Positions 35,426-43,384 of a stretch of 64,000 bases of DNA are shown in pieces. A program made the translations under genes and the position numbers. The stretch lies in assembly GCA_004283055.1 (NCBI GenBank), contig SHLP01000003.1, forward strand, positions 41,587 through 105,586, in the 5' to 3' direction. Origin of the DNA: Deltaproteobacteria bacterium. GTDB taxonomy: Bacteria > Myxococcota_A > Polyangia > Polyangiales > Houyiibacteriaceae. The notes beneath the pieces are model-generated. The model worked only from the letters and a program-made list of their open reading frames with translations, was not told the origin of the DNA and did no database searches. How positions within the stretch are numbered: the stretch's first letter is position 1; each line of letters opens with the position of its first letter.

Positions 35426-36295
35426 GTGAAGCGCATTCTTCAAGGCGATAATTTGCAGGTCCTCCGGACGCTCCCTCCAGAGCACGCGCGCTTGATCTAC
35501 ATCGATCCACCCTTCAACACCGGGCGGACCCAATCGCGCAATCGGATGCAGGTGCGCGCGGCAGCCCACGGCGAGCGCAAGGGCTTTGGAGACCGCCGCT
35601 ACGAAATCGAGCAGATCGATAGCCCGCGCTACGAAGACGACTACGAGGAGTACCTTCCGTTTCTCATGAGCCGCATCGAAGCTGCGCTGCCCTGTCTCAC
35701 GAGGGATGGTTCGCTCTTCGTCCACCTCGACTACCGCGAAGTGCACTATGTCAAAGTCGCGCTCGACGGCCTGCTCGGCCGTGATCATTTCCTCAACGAA
35801 ATTATTTGGGCGTACGACTTTGGTGGGCGGCCGAAGCGCTGGTGGCCCGCAAAGCACGACACGCTTCTGTGGTACGTACTCGACCCCAAGCAGTACGTCT
35901 TCCAGTTCGACGAAATGGACCGAATTCCTTACATGGCCCCAGGGCTGGTGGGCAAAGAGAAGGCCGCGAGGGGCAAGACGCCCACCGACGTCTGGTGGCA
36001 CACGATCGTTCCAACCAATGGAAAAGAGAAAACGGGCTACCCGACCCAGAAGCCGCTGGGTGTGTTGGACCGCATCATCAGGGTCCATAGCGAGCCCGGC
36101 GACACCGTGCTGGATTTCTTCGCCGGAAGCGGCACCACGGGTGAATCTGCAGCACGCCTAGGAAGAGGCTTCGTGCTCATCGACGAAAGCCAGGAGGCGG
36201 TGGAGATCATGCGCAGGCGCCTTGCTCGATGGGAGCCGGAGGTCGAGATCCACGACGCTGTTCAGCGCGGCACCAGCTCGACCTCGAAGAGTTGA
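35426..36295 (+). CDS. DNA (N4-cytosine/N6-adenine) methyltransferase, orphan
   Basis: The protein has 289 residues. It opens with [11 protein letters not shown] and the catalytic motif DPPFNTG near 33-39 (variant of DPPY), an N6_N4 Mtase signature. The AdoMet motif [17 protein letters not shown] lies near the C-terminus, so the order is that of the beta-class/Mod type. A PTQKPL segment is also present. No restriction endonuclease or specificity gene flanks it. The frame opens further upstream (GTG 35360), but GTG 35426 gives the usual family start. The 3' end overlaps the convergent cyclotransferase gene by 34 bp. The recognition sequence is unknown. Confidence 0.88.
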   Translation: MKRILQGDNLQVLRTLPPEHARLIYIDPPFNTGRTQSRNRMQVRAAAHGERKGFGDRRYEIEQIDSPRYEDDYEEYLPFLMSRIEAALPCLTRDGSLFVHLDYREVHYVKVALDGLLGRDHFLNEIIWAYDFGGRPKRWWPAKHDTLLWYVLDPKQYVFQFDEMDRIPYMAPGLVGKEKAARGKTPTDVWWHTIVPTNGKEKTGYPTQKPLGVLDRIIRVHSEPGDTVLDFFAGSGTTGESAARLGRGFVLIDESQEAVEIMRRRLARWEPEVEIHDAVQRGTSSTSKS

Positions 36296-37119
36296 GGCCA
36301 GAGCTTTCCAGTCAGCAGGAATGTCTTCGAGTCGGGTCTGTAGGCGATTCCGTTGAGCACATCGGCTCGTAGCGATTCAAACCGGGTCAAAAGGGCGCTC
36401 GCATCGACGATGGCGGTAACACGACCGGTCTTGGAATCGATCCGTAGAATCTCGTCGCTCTGCCAGACGTTTGCGTAAATCTCGGAGCCCACGCATTCGA
36501 GCTCGTTGAGTCGCGGAACCGGGCGTCCCTCTCTCACGACGCGAACCTCGCGCAGGACATCCATGGAGAGGGGATCCCGAAATTCGAGTACCGAAGATCC
36601 GTCGCTCATCACCAGCGCCGTCCCGTCGAAACACAAACCCCATCCTTCACCTCGGTAGCGGACGGTCGAGCGCTGCTCCAGCGTCGCCAAATCGGAGATC
36701 AGAGCAAGCCCGGATCTCCACGTGAGCTGAATCAAGTGCTCGCCGACCCGAGCCAGCCCTTCGCCAAAGAGCTCGGATTCGAGCTCACGCTCTGCGAGCA
36801 CCTTTCCGTCTTCGAGCCGAACCCTGCGCAGCGATGACTTGCCATACTGGCCGGTGCTCTCGTACATGACTCCGTCATGCCAAATGAGGCCCTGTGTAAA
36901 CGCGTCTTTGTCGTGAGGATACTGACGAACGACGCGCACACGAAGCGCCTCGGGCGCTGGCACCTCGACCTGGTGCGGGGCGTCGCTGGGCGTCACGTGG
37001 ACCGGCGAGACGGTCTCTTCGGCGGGCTTTCCACAGCCGGGAGCCAACGCTATCGCGATCGCTGCGAGGCCGCTCGCGAGCAACTCACATTCCAAAGCGC
37101 GTCCGCGAGCCGTTGCCAT
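36262..37119 (-). CDS. Glutaminyl-peptide cyclotransferase-like lipoprotein (beta-propeller QCT)
   Basis: The protein has 285 residues. The N-terminus carries a hydrophobic stretch ending ALAPGCG, a likely lipobox, so it is probably an envelope lipoprotein. The rest matches the plant-type glutamine cyclotransferase five-bladed propeller: YPHDKDAFTQGLIW, YESTGQYGKSSLRRV, GEGWGLCFDG, and LNELECVGSEIYANVWQSDEI. Such enzymes form N-terminal pyroglutamate on exported peptides. It is convergent with the methyltransferase gene (34-bp overlap) and divergent from alr. Confidence 0.87.
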   Translation of the reverse strand: MATARGRALECELLASGLAAIAIALAPGCGKPAEETVSPVHVTPSDAPHQVEVPAPEALRVRVVRQYPHDKDAFTQGLIWHDGVMYESTGQYGKSSLRRVRLEDGKVLAERELESELFGEGLARVGEHLIQLTWRSGLALISDLATLEQRSTVRYRGEGWGLCFDGTALVMSDGSSVLEFRDPLSMDVLREVRVVREGRPVPRLNELECVGSEIYANVWQSDEILRIDSKTGRVTAIVDASALLTRFESLRADVLNGIAYRPDSKTFLLTGKLWPQLFEVELVPR

Positions 37120-37195
37120 CCGGACGGAAGCCTAGCCTTCGAGCGTTCGGACGCCAATGCTTGACGCCGGCGGTGCCAACCGTTAGCCCCAAGCG

Positions 37196-38350
37196 GTGCA
37201 ACCGGACTCCTCGAAGCCATCGAGACCGCGCGTTCAGCATGCCGAGGTATCCTTGCGACCGACGCGTGCCGAGATCTTGCTCGACGCCATCGCGCACAAC
37301 CTCAGCGTCGTGAAGAATGCGGCGGCGGGGCGGAAGATTCTCGCGGTCGTCAAGGCGGATGCTTACGGTCACGGCGTGGTCCCCGTCGCCCGGCGGCTTC
37401 AGGCCGAAGGCGTAGACGGCTTCGGTGTTGCCCTGGCGGAAGAGGGAATCGAGCTTCGAGAAGCCGGCATCGACCGGACCATTTTGGTTCTCAACGGCAT
37501 CAACGGCGGCGCCCACAGAGAGATCATCGCGGCCGGACTCACCCCCGTGCTCTACGAGGTCTCCGAAGCGAGCGCGTTCGAACGCGTATCCGGAGGCCGT
37601 CCGATCGACATTCACCTCAAAGTCGACACCGGGATGGGCCGTCTCGGCGTGCCCCTCGCAGAGCTCAGCGCCTTCCTTCGCGATCTTCGTCGCTTCCCTT
37701 CTATTCGGATCGCGGGCTTGATGACTCATCTATCGACCGCCGACGCCGACCGTCCATACGTCGCCGAGCAGCTCGCGGGTTTCGCGCAGGCCCGCGGTCT
37801 CGTTCGTCGCTTCGGACACGAACCGTCGGTCCTGCACGTCGCCAACAGCGCGGCCCTGTTTCGGCACCCCGAGTCCCATTTCGACTGGGTGCGCGTTGGC
37901 CTCGCGCTCTATGGTTATCCCGGCTCGGACACCGTTGATCCGCCCCTTCGCCCTGCGCTTCGTTGGCGCACCGAGGTGCTGCGCCTACGAATCCTGCAAG
38001 CGGGCGAATCGGTCGGCTACGGACGCTCGTTTCGTGCACGCAAAGAGACACGCCTCGCCACGATTCCCGTGGGCTACGGCGACGGCCTGCTGCGATCGGC
38101 GTCGAATCGCGGACAGGTCTTGATCGCGGGTGCTCGCTGCCCGATCGTCGGCAACGTCGCGATGGACTTGACCACCGTCGATGTTTCCGGCGTTGCAGAT
38201 GTCGCCATCGGCGACGAGGTGCTTCTCCTCGGCGAGCAGGGCGGCGCCGCGCTAGATGCGCGGGACCTGGCCACCGCTGCCGGAACGATTCCGTATGAGG
38301 TGCTGACCAATGTCTCGCGGCGCGTCCCGCGTGTCTACCTCAATGGCTGA
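37196..38350 (+). CDS. alr: Alanine racemase
   Basis: This PLP enzyme of 384 residues makes D-alanine for peptidoglycan. The Schiff-base Lys is in VVKADAYGHG (K53), the catalytic Tyr in the SVGYGRSF segment, and LMTHLSTAD and VGNVAMDLTTVDVS are conserved. The first 20 residues are extra compared with most family members. The listed start is GTG 37196; an internal start near Leu20 is possible. It reads away from the cyclotransferase gene and is followed 17 bp later by mlaE. It supplies D-Ala for the wall enzymes of the dcw cluster further along. Confidence 0.94.
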   Translation: MQPDSSKPSRPRVQHAEVSLRPTRAEILLDAIAHNLSVVKNAAAGRKILAVVKADAYGHGVVPVARRLQAEGVDGFGVALAEEGIELREAGIDRTILVLNGINGGAHREIIAAGLTPVLYEVSEASAFERVSGGRPIDIHLKVDTGMGRLGVPLAELSAFLRDLRRFPSIRIAGLMTHLSTADADRPYVAEQLAGFAQARGLVRRFGHEPSVLHVANSAALFRHPESHFDWVRVGLALYGYPGSDTVDPPLRPALRWRTEVLRLRILQAGESVGYGRSFRARKETRLATIPVGYGDGLLRSASNRGQVLIAGARCPIVGNVAMDLTTVDVSGVADVAIGDEVLLLGEQGGAALDARDLATAAGTIPYEVLTNVSRRVPRVYLNG

Positions 38351-38367
38351 CTTTTCGCCGAGGAACC

Positions 38368-39231
38368 ATGCTATGGAGTCTCGTGCCTGACGCCGCGCCC
38401 AGCGCACCCGCGAACCCGGACGAGCACTCGAAGCTTCGCGCAGCCTTTCGTGACGCCGGCAACTGGCTCCTTCGACTGCTCCTGTCCCCGTTCGTCGAGG
38501 TCGGCGCGCTCTCAAAGCTGCTTTGGGAATCGGCGTTCTGGGGGATCCGTCCGCCATACCGCGGTCGGCTTTTCGTCGAGGCGATGGAGTTCATCGGCAT
38601 CGGCTCGATCTTTCTCGTTTCGCTGACCGCGGTCTTCGTTGGGGGCGTGCTCGCCTTGCAGCTCGTCGATGGTTTTCGGGACTTTGGCGCCGAGAATCAG
38701 ACCGGCGCCGTGATTGGCTTGGCCCTGGCCCGGGAGGTTGGGCCGGTATTCGCTGCGCTGATGGTCACGAGCCGAGCGGGGAGCGCGATGACGACCGAGC
38801 TCGGCTCCATGCGCGTCACCAACCAAATCGACGCTCTGGTCACCATGGCGGTCAACCCCGTGCAGTATCTGGTCGTGCCGCGGCTCGTCGCTGGCTTCGT
38901 CATGGTTCCGGTCCTGACGATGCTGTTCAACATCGTCGGAGTGATGGGCGCCTTCTTCGTCGCCGTCGGGCTCCTAGGGCTCGACCCCGGCGTGTTCATG
39001 GACCGGCTCAAATGGCTGGTGGACTGGGACGACGTCTCTCAGGGGCTCATCAAGGCGATGGTCTTCGGTGTGGCGGTGACGCTGATCGCGTGTCGACAGG
39101 GCTTCTATGCGAAGGGCGGAGCGGCAGGAGTGGGGCGAGCCACCAACCGCGCCGTCGTGCAAAGCGCCATCGCAATCCTCGTGCTCGACTATCTGGTCAC
39201 GGGCCTCGTCCTCGGACAAGGGCTGCTCTAA
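38368..39231 (+). CDS. mlaE: MlaE-family lipid ABC transporter permease
   Basis: The protein has 287 residues: a soluble N-terminal stretch of about 60 residues and then about five membrane helices. REVGPVFAALMVTSRAGSAM and ELGSMRVTNQIDAL form the conserved MlaE/YrbE region. In the Mla system it is the permease for phospholipid traffic between the membranes. The start is ATG 38368. mlaF follows, overlapping by one base (TAATG). No mlaD (MCE) gene is in the immediate cluster, so the substrate-binding partner must be encoded elsewhere. Confidence 0.92.
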   Translation: MLWSLVPDAAPSAPANPDEHSKLRAAFRDAGNWLLRLLLSPFVEVGALSKLLWESAFWGIRPPYRGRLFVEAMEFIGIGSIFLVSLTAVFVGGVLALQLVDGFRDFGAENQTGAVIGLALAREVGPVFAALMVTSRAGSAMTTELGSMRVTNQIDALVTMAVNPVQYLVVPRLVAGFVMVPVLTMLFNIVGVMGAFFVAVGLLGLDPGVFMDRLKWLVDWDDVSQGLIKAMVFGVAVTLIACRQGFYAKGGAAGVGRATNRAVVQSAIAILVLDYLVTGLVLGQGLL

Positions 39232-40043
39232 TGAAGTTGTTCCGACGGAACCTCCTGCGCTTGACGCGGGCTTCGCTGCCTCCGGGGGTGAAGGACGATC
39301 CGATCCATGTGAGGATTCGTGATCTACACAAGAGCTACGGCGAGCACGAGGTGCTCAAGGGCGTGTCGCTGGACATCCATCGGGGACAAACGAATCTGAT
39401 CATCGGGCCCTCCGGGTCCGGCAAGACCGTCCTGATGCGGCAGTTGATTCGGCTCGAAAACCCGGACTCCGGGCAACTCATCGTCAACGGCATCGATTTC
39501 GCACGGCTCGAAGGCCTCAACCTGGCCGCGATGCGACGCACTTTCGGGATGGTGTTTCAAATGTCTGCGCTCTTCGACTCCATGACGGTGTTCGACAACG
39601 TCGCGTTTCCACTCCGCGAGCACACCGACCTGTCGCGTACTGAGATACGCGATCGGGTGATGGATCGATTGACGGGGCTCGGCGTTGCTGCTGCAGCCCA
39701 GAAGCTTCCCGCCCAGCTCTCCGGGGGGATGCAGAAGCGTGTCGCCGTCGCGCGCGCAATGATCCTCGAGAGCGAGATTCTAATCTACGACGAACCCACC
39801 ACTGGCTTGGATCCGATCACGACCGAAATGGTGGACGAGTTGATCACTGAAGCCGAAGAGATGTTCGGCGTGACCTCGGTCGTGATCAGCCACGACATGG
39901 CCTCGGTCGTGCGTATCGCCAACCAGCTCAGCTTCCTGCACGAGGGGCGGATCGCAGCGACCGGGACGCCGGAGGAGCTCCTGCACACCGATCATCCAGC
40001 CACGGCCGAGTTCATCCGGGCATCGCGAATCAGCACGACCTGA
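39231..40043 (+). CDS. mlaF: MlaF-family ABC transporter ATP-binding protein
   Basis: This ATPase of 270 residues energises MlaE. The Walker A is GPSGSGKT near 60-67, the Q-loop is in FQMSALFDS, the signature is QLSGGMQKRVAVARA, and Walker B with the switch is LIYDEPTTGLDPIT followed by ISHDMAS. ATG 39231 is in a different frame from mlaE and overlaps its stop by one base. The in-frame extension upstream inside mlaE is not coding. A DUF5522 gene follows 23 bp later on the same strand. Confidence 0.94.
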   Translation: MKLFRRNLLRLTRASLPPGVKDDPIHVRIRDLHKSYGEHEVLKGVSLDIHRGQTNLIIGPSGSGKTVLMRQLIRLENPDSGQLIVNGIDFARLEGLNLAAMRRTFGMVFQMSALFDSMTVFDNVAFPLREHTDLSRTEIRDRVMDRLTGLGVAAAAQKLPAQLSGGMQKRVAVARAMILESEILIYDEPTTGLDPITTEMVDELITEAEEMFGVTSVVISHDMASVVRIANQLSFLHEGRIAATGTPEELLHTDHPATAEFIRASRISTT

Positions 40044-40066
40044 AGAAGAAGAAAACGAGGGGAGCT

Positions 40067-40333
40067 TTGCCGCTTCGGGCTTGCGAAACCCGCCGCCGGA
40101 CCCAGAGTGCCGCGGTGCCGCCCACGCTTTCGCCGCAGGTCCTCCAAGCCCACGATGAAGCCGAGCTTCGAGGTGATCGAGGTTATCTCGATCCCGAAAC
40201 CGGTCTCTTCGTCTTGACGGCGACCGCGCTGCGAAGGCAGGGCGCCTGCTGCGGCTCAGGCTGCCGTCACTGTCCGTACTCGGCTGAAGAGCAGCGGGCC
40301 GCGGGGCGACCTACGATCGGGCGATCGGGGTGA
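40067..40333 (+). CDS. DUF5522 family small cysteine-rich protein
   Basis: The protein has 88 residues. The core is GYLDPETGLFVLTATALRRQ followed by CCGSGCRHCPY, the signature of DUF5522. The clustered cysteines suggest metal binding, but no function is known. TTG 40067 is preceded by GAGGGGAG, which supports this start; GTG 40115 is an alternative that still keeps the whole domain. It lies 23 bp after mlaF and ends 18 bp before the convergent dam stop. This is the only convergent pair in the window that does not overlap. Confidence 0.83.
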   Translation: MPLRACETRRRTQSAAVPPTLSPQVLQAHDEAELRGDRGYLDPETGLFVLTATALRRQGACCGSGCRHCPYSAEEQRAAGRPTIGRSG

Positions 40334-40351
40334 ATCGGCCGGCGAGGGAGG

Positions 40352-41218
40352 TCATACGTAGTTCCGTACCACCACTTCCCTCACCTTTCCGCGTTTGGTC
40401 GCATCGCAGTTGATCGCGCGAGGTGCGGCAACCGTGTCGACTTTGAACTTGCCGTAGAGATCTCGAATGAAGGGGACGTCGCTATTGGAGAGCATGAGCT
40501 TGCATCCACGCCGATCCAGGGCCCTGTATACGTCGCGCAGCCGCGTCTGATCATCTTGTGAAAAGCCGTCTTGGGCATACGACGTGAAGTTGGCGGTGAC
40601 GGAAACCGGGGCGTAGGGCGGGTCGAAGTAGATGAAATCGCCCGGCTTTGCACTCTCGAGCAGCGCGTCGAAGGACGTGCAACGAAGATCTGCACCTTGG
40701 AGCGCCTTGCTCGCCGACTGCAACGCAGCCTCGTTCAAGATTCGCGGGCTCTTGTATGAGCCTGCCGGTACGTTGAACTCGCCTTTGCGATTGACTCGAT
40801 GCAAGCCGTTGAAGCAAGTCTTGTTGAGATAGATGAACATGGCTGCCCGCTTGGATGTACCGATTCGACGTTCTTGGTTGTAGCGCGCGCGCACCTCGTA
40901 GTACCGCTCTTTGGAGTGCTGATTTGCAAGCCTTCGTAGCCCGCCGATTACGCTTTTGACGTCGTCGCGAATTGCCGTGTAGGTCGAGATCAGAGTGGGG
41001 TTGATGTCGGTGAGCAGGGCGCGCCTTGGTACACGAGAGAAGAACAGCGCGCCGCCACCAACGAAGGGCTCGACGTGGCGCATCTGCTCGACCCCCGGTG
41101 GAAGCAGCGGTCGCAGCTGACTGAGCAATCGGCCCTTGCCCCCAACCCACTTCACGAAGGGAGCTGCCTCCCGTGGCTCGTGCTCTACCCGCGCCGCGAC
41201 CGCCGCCGATGTCGTCAT
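40352..41218 (-). CDS. D12-class DNA adenine-N6 methyltransferase (Dam-like), orphan
   Basis: The protein has 288 residues. PFVKWVGGKGRLLSQL and EPFVGGGALFF form the AdoMet site, FIYLNKTCFNGLHRVN lies in the target-recognition part, and the catalytic motif is FDPPYAPVS near 200. The order matches the alpha-class Dam/DpnM family, which usually methylates GATC. No endonuclease gene is adjacent. The start is ATG 41218. There is no clear ribosome-binding site, and a CATACT element lies 4 nt upstream, so a leaderless transcript is possible. It is the second orphan methyltransferase within 5 kb. Confidence 0.88.
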   Translation of the reverse strand: MTTSAAVAARVEHEPREAAPFVKWVGGKGRLLSQLRPLLPPGVEQMRHVEPFVGGGALFFSRVPRRALLTDINPTLISTYTAIRDDVKSVIGGLRRLANQHSKERYYEVRARYNQERRIGTSKRAAMFIYLNKTCFNGLHRVNRKGEFNVPAGSYKSPRILNEAALQSASKALQGADLRCTSFDALLESAKPGDFIYFDPPYAPVSVTANFTSYAQDGFSQDDQTRLRDVYRALDRRGCKLMLSNSDVPFIRDLYGKFKVDTVAAPRAINCDATKRGKVREVVVRNYV

Positions 41219-41219
41219 A

Positions 41220-41270
41220 TGTAGTATGATTGCCTACACACGCTGAATCAGTGAAGAAAGCGACGCTTTC
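41220..41270 (-). promoter_or_regulatory. Palindromes upstream of dam-like gene
   Basis: Two inverted repeats lie within 51 bp before the methyltransferase start. TGTAG (41220-41224) pairs with CTACA (41234-41238) across 9 nt. GAAAGCG (41256-41262) and CGCTTTC (41264-41270) form a perfect palindrome with one central base. They are candidate operators; nothing in the sequence shows what binds them. Confidence 0.45.
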
Positions 41271-41303
41271 CGGCCGAAGAAGCCTGTAATTTCGGTTTTT
41301 CTC

Positions 41304-41320
41304 GCCGGCTTCAGCCGGCG
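41304..41320. repeat. GC-rich hairpin over the aminotransferase stop codon
   Basis: GCCGGC and GCCGGC, separated by TTCA, form a self-complementary stem of 6-7 bp (with flanking C/G) overlapping the stop at 41311-41313. A T-tract lies on the wrong side for the minus-strand gene, so it is not a standard terminator for it. Confidence 0.4.
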
Positions 41321-42588
41321 CTGGCGACCATCTCGCGAAGCCGCTCGAGCGCTTCCTCGAGGACAGGCATCGGCGGCCCGAAGGAGAAACGCGTGTGCCG
41401 AACGAAACGCGAGGGCCGTCCGCTCCGGCGCTTGCCCGGATTCACGTCGAAGAAGTGCCCGGGCACGGTGATGACCTGTCGCTCGAGTGCGGCTGTGAAG
41501 AAATCGTCGCTGTTTCGAATCGATGGCGGCAGGGCGCTCAGATCTCCCCAGGCGTAGAAAGTCCCCTGCGGCTCGAGGTCGAACTCGACACCGATGTCCT
41601 TGAGCCCCTGCACCAGGAAGTCGCGCTTCTTCTGAAATTCGCGGTGGACCGCCTTGGTTTCGGCGAGGGTCGGCTCCTGCTGGACCAGGTCGATTGCGGC
41701 GCGCTGCATCGGAGCGACGCCACCGCCATCGAGGAACGAGCCAGCGCTCGCGGCAGACTCGATGACGCGCTTCGGGCCGACGATCCAGCTCACCCGAAAG
41801 CCTGGGTATCGCCAGTTCTTGGTGAGTCCGTCGAATAGGACGACCGGATCCTCATCGACGTCCTCGACATACTGCGCCGCGCTGACGATCGACTGCGCTC
41901 CAGTCCAAACGTAGTGTGAATAGAACTCGTCGAGCAGCAGCGCGCAGTTCAAGTCCCGCGCCGTCTCGACCCAGCTCGCCATCGCATCGCCTTCGACGAC
42001 CTTGCCCGTCGGGTTGCACGGGTTGCTCGCCAGGATTGCACTGAGCCCGCGGCCCAAGATCTCCTGCTCGAGCTCGTTACGTGTGAACTCGTATCCTTGT
42101 TTCGGGTCCAGCAGGATCGGGATCGGCAAGAATCGCCGAAACACGTCGAGCAGCTCTTCGTAGGCGGTGTAATCCGGAAGAAAATGCCCGAGGTGGATGG
42201 GTGCGATAGCCGCGCACGCGCGCATGACCGCGACTCGACCGCCGCCCGCAATACATACGTTTTCGGCCGAGTACTGGGACTTCATGCCTCGTCGGAACAT
42301 CTGGTTGTAGAGGCCCGCCACGGCTTCACGGAGCTCCCAGAGCCCCGGAACCGGCGCGTAGTCGAGGTCCGCCGGACGTACCGTGATCTGCGTCACCCGC
42401 TCTGGGGCCCCCGGAACCGCCCCGGTATCCGGCTGACCCTGGCCGAGGTTGCACCAGCCGGGCGCGTCGAGGCTGAATCCTCGTTTCTGGGCCTCGACCG
42501 TGACGTAGATCACGCCCGTACGAGGGACCGGTCTAAAGGCGGCGGCCTCTGCGATTCCGCTCCTCGGTTTCAGCTCGGGCTCGCTCAT
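41311..42588 (-). CDS. PLP-dependent aminotransferase class I/II
   Basis: The enzyme has 425 residues with fold-type I features. WCNLGQGQPDTG and YAPVPGLWELREAVAGLYN come first, SNPCNPTGK is the conserved loop, LLDEFYSHYVW binds the cofactor, and the Schiff-base Lys is in LTKNWRYPGFRVSW. The donor and acceptor are not evident. ATG 42588 (MSEPEL) gives the usual length; the frame continues upstream but that part overlaps the divergent folB gene. No close neighbour names a pathway. Confidence 0.88.
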   Translation of the reverse strand: MSEPELKPRSGIAEAAAFRPVPRTGVIYVTVEAQKRGFSLDAPGWCNLGQGQPDTGAVPGAPERVTQITVRPADLDYAPVPGLWELREAVAGLYNQMFRRGMKSQYSAENVCIAGGGRVAVMRACAAIAPIHLGHFLPDYTAYEELLDVFRRFLPIPILLDPKQGYEFTRNELEQEILGRGLSAILASNPCNPTGKVVEGDAMASWVETARDLNCALLLDEFYSHYVWTGAQSIVSAAQYVEDVDEDPVVLFDGLTKNWRYPGFRVSWIVGPKRVIESAASAGSFLDGGGVAPMQRAAIDLVQQEPTLAETKAVHREFQKKRDFLVQGLKDIGVEFDLEPQGTFYAWGDLSALPPSIRNSDDFFTAALERQVITVPGHFFDVNPGKRRSGRPSRFVRHTRFSFGPPMPVLEEALERLREMVASAG

Positions 42589-42636
42589 GAGCTGGGCGAC
42601 TCTAGCAGAAGTCTCGAAATGCGATAGCCTTGCCGC

Positions 42637-43383
42637 ATGGATGTCTTGCGCATCGAAGAGCTCATGGTCGACTGCGTGGTCGGGGTGTACCCACACGAGC
42701 GCAACGCCTCGCAGCCGCTGCGCGTCGACGTCGAGATGCGCCTGCACACCGAGGCCTCTGCGGTCAAGGAAAGCCTCCGCGCGACGATCGACTATGCGGC
42801 CACCGCGTCACAGCTGGTGTTCCTGCTTCGAAGCTGCCGCTTCCGACTTCTGGAAACCGCCGCCCACGTTCTCGCGCGATACGTTCTCGCACCCCCGGCA
42901 CCCGACGAGCGACGCGCGCAGGTGGAATCCGCCGTCATTCGATTGAGTAAGCCGGGGGCGCTGCGAAGCTTCGCGGTTCCCTCGCTCGAGATCGAACGCA
43001 GCGCTTCCTGGTGCTCGTTCGAGGTCGAGCACAAGCCCTTCGGTACGGTCGACATCATCTACGAAACCAAGGGCGCCGGTATTTATCGTCTGAACGTCGC
43101 TCCTGGACAGGGCATTCCGCTACACGTCCATCAGCAGATGCGCGAGTCCGAGATGGTGCTCGGCGACGGGCTGCTATGCCAAGGAGAGCGGTGCGCGCCG
43201 GGGACGGTGCATCGCTGGCCGAGAGGCGCAGCGCACAGCTACACCAACCCGAGCGATCGCCACCAGACCATCCTCTGCGTGGATTCGCCACGCTTCATAC
43301 CGGAGGACGAAATCGAAGTCGCCGGAGAGCCGGCCGACGTTCCTGCCGAGCCTCCATGGGGTCCCATCGCAGGGCTTGGCTGA
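42637..43383 (+). CDS. folB: FolB (dihydroneopterin aldolase) fused to a cupin-like domain
   Basis: The protein has 248 residues. Residues 1-115 follow the FolB fold: RIEELMVDCVVGVYPHER with the conserved Glu, YAATASQLVFLLRSCRFRLLETAA, and IRLSKPGAL with the conserved Lys. FolB cleaves dihydroneopterin in folate synthesis. Residues 125-248 look like a cupin: APGQGIPLHVHQQMRESEM (His-x-His and Glu metal ligands) and APGTVHRWPRGAAHSYTN. I do not know this fusion from the standard family. The pairing with the adjacent SDR, 1 nt downstream, suggests a pteridine-related step, but that is speculative. Confidence 0.8.
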   Translation: MDVLRIEELMVDCVVGVYPHERNASQPLRVDVEMRLHTEASAVKESLRATIDYAATASQLVFLLRSCRFRLLETAAHVLARYVLAPPAPDERRAQVESAVIRLSKPGALRSFAVPSLEIERSASWCSFEVEHKPFGTVDIIYETKGAGIYRLNVAPGQGIPLHVHQQMRESEMVLGDGLLCQGERCAPGTVHRWPRGAAHSYTNPSDRHQTILCVDSPRFIPEDEIEVAGEPADVPAEPPWGPIAGLG

Positions 43384-43384
43384 G

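Noticed and set aside
35339-35510. N-terminal extension of thiS
   Set aside because: It would nearly triple the protein's N-terminus and overlaps the divergent methyltransferase gene; ThiS is normally about 66 residues.
35351-36088. Minus-strand open frame opposite the methyltransferase gene
   Set aside because: No domain was recognised, while the plus strand has clear catalytic and AdoMet motifs.
38523-39230. Upstream in-frame extension of mlaF
   Set aside because: It overlaps mlaE in another frame and encodes Arg-rich noise; ATG 39231 gives the normal MlaF N-terminus.
41301-41320. Hairpin at the aminotransferase stop as an intrinsic terminator
   Set aside because: The T-run lies on the side that would not follow the stem in the transcript; on the minus strand it is an A-run.
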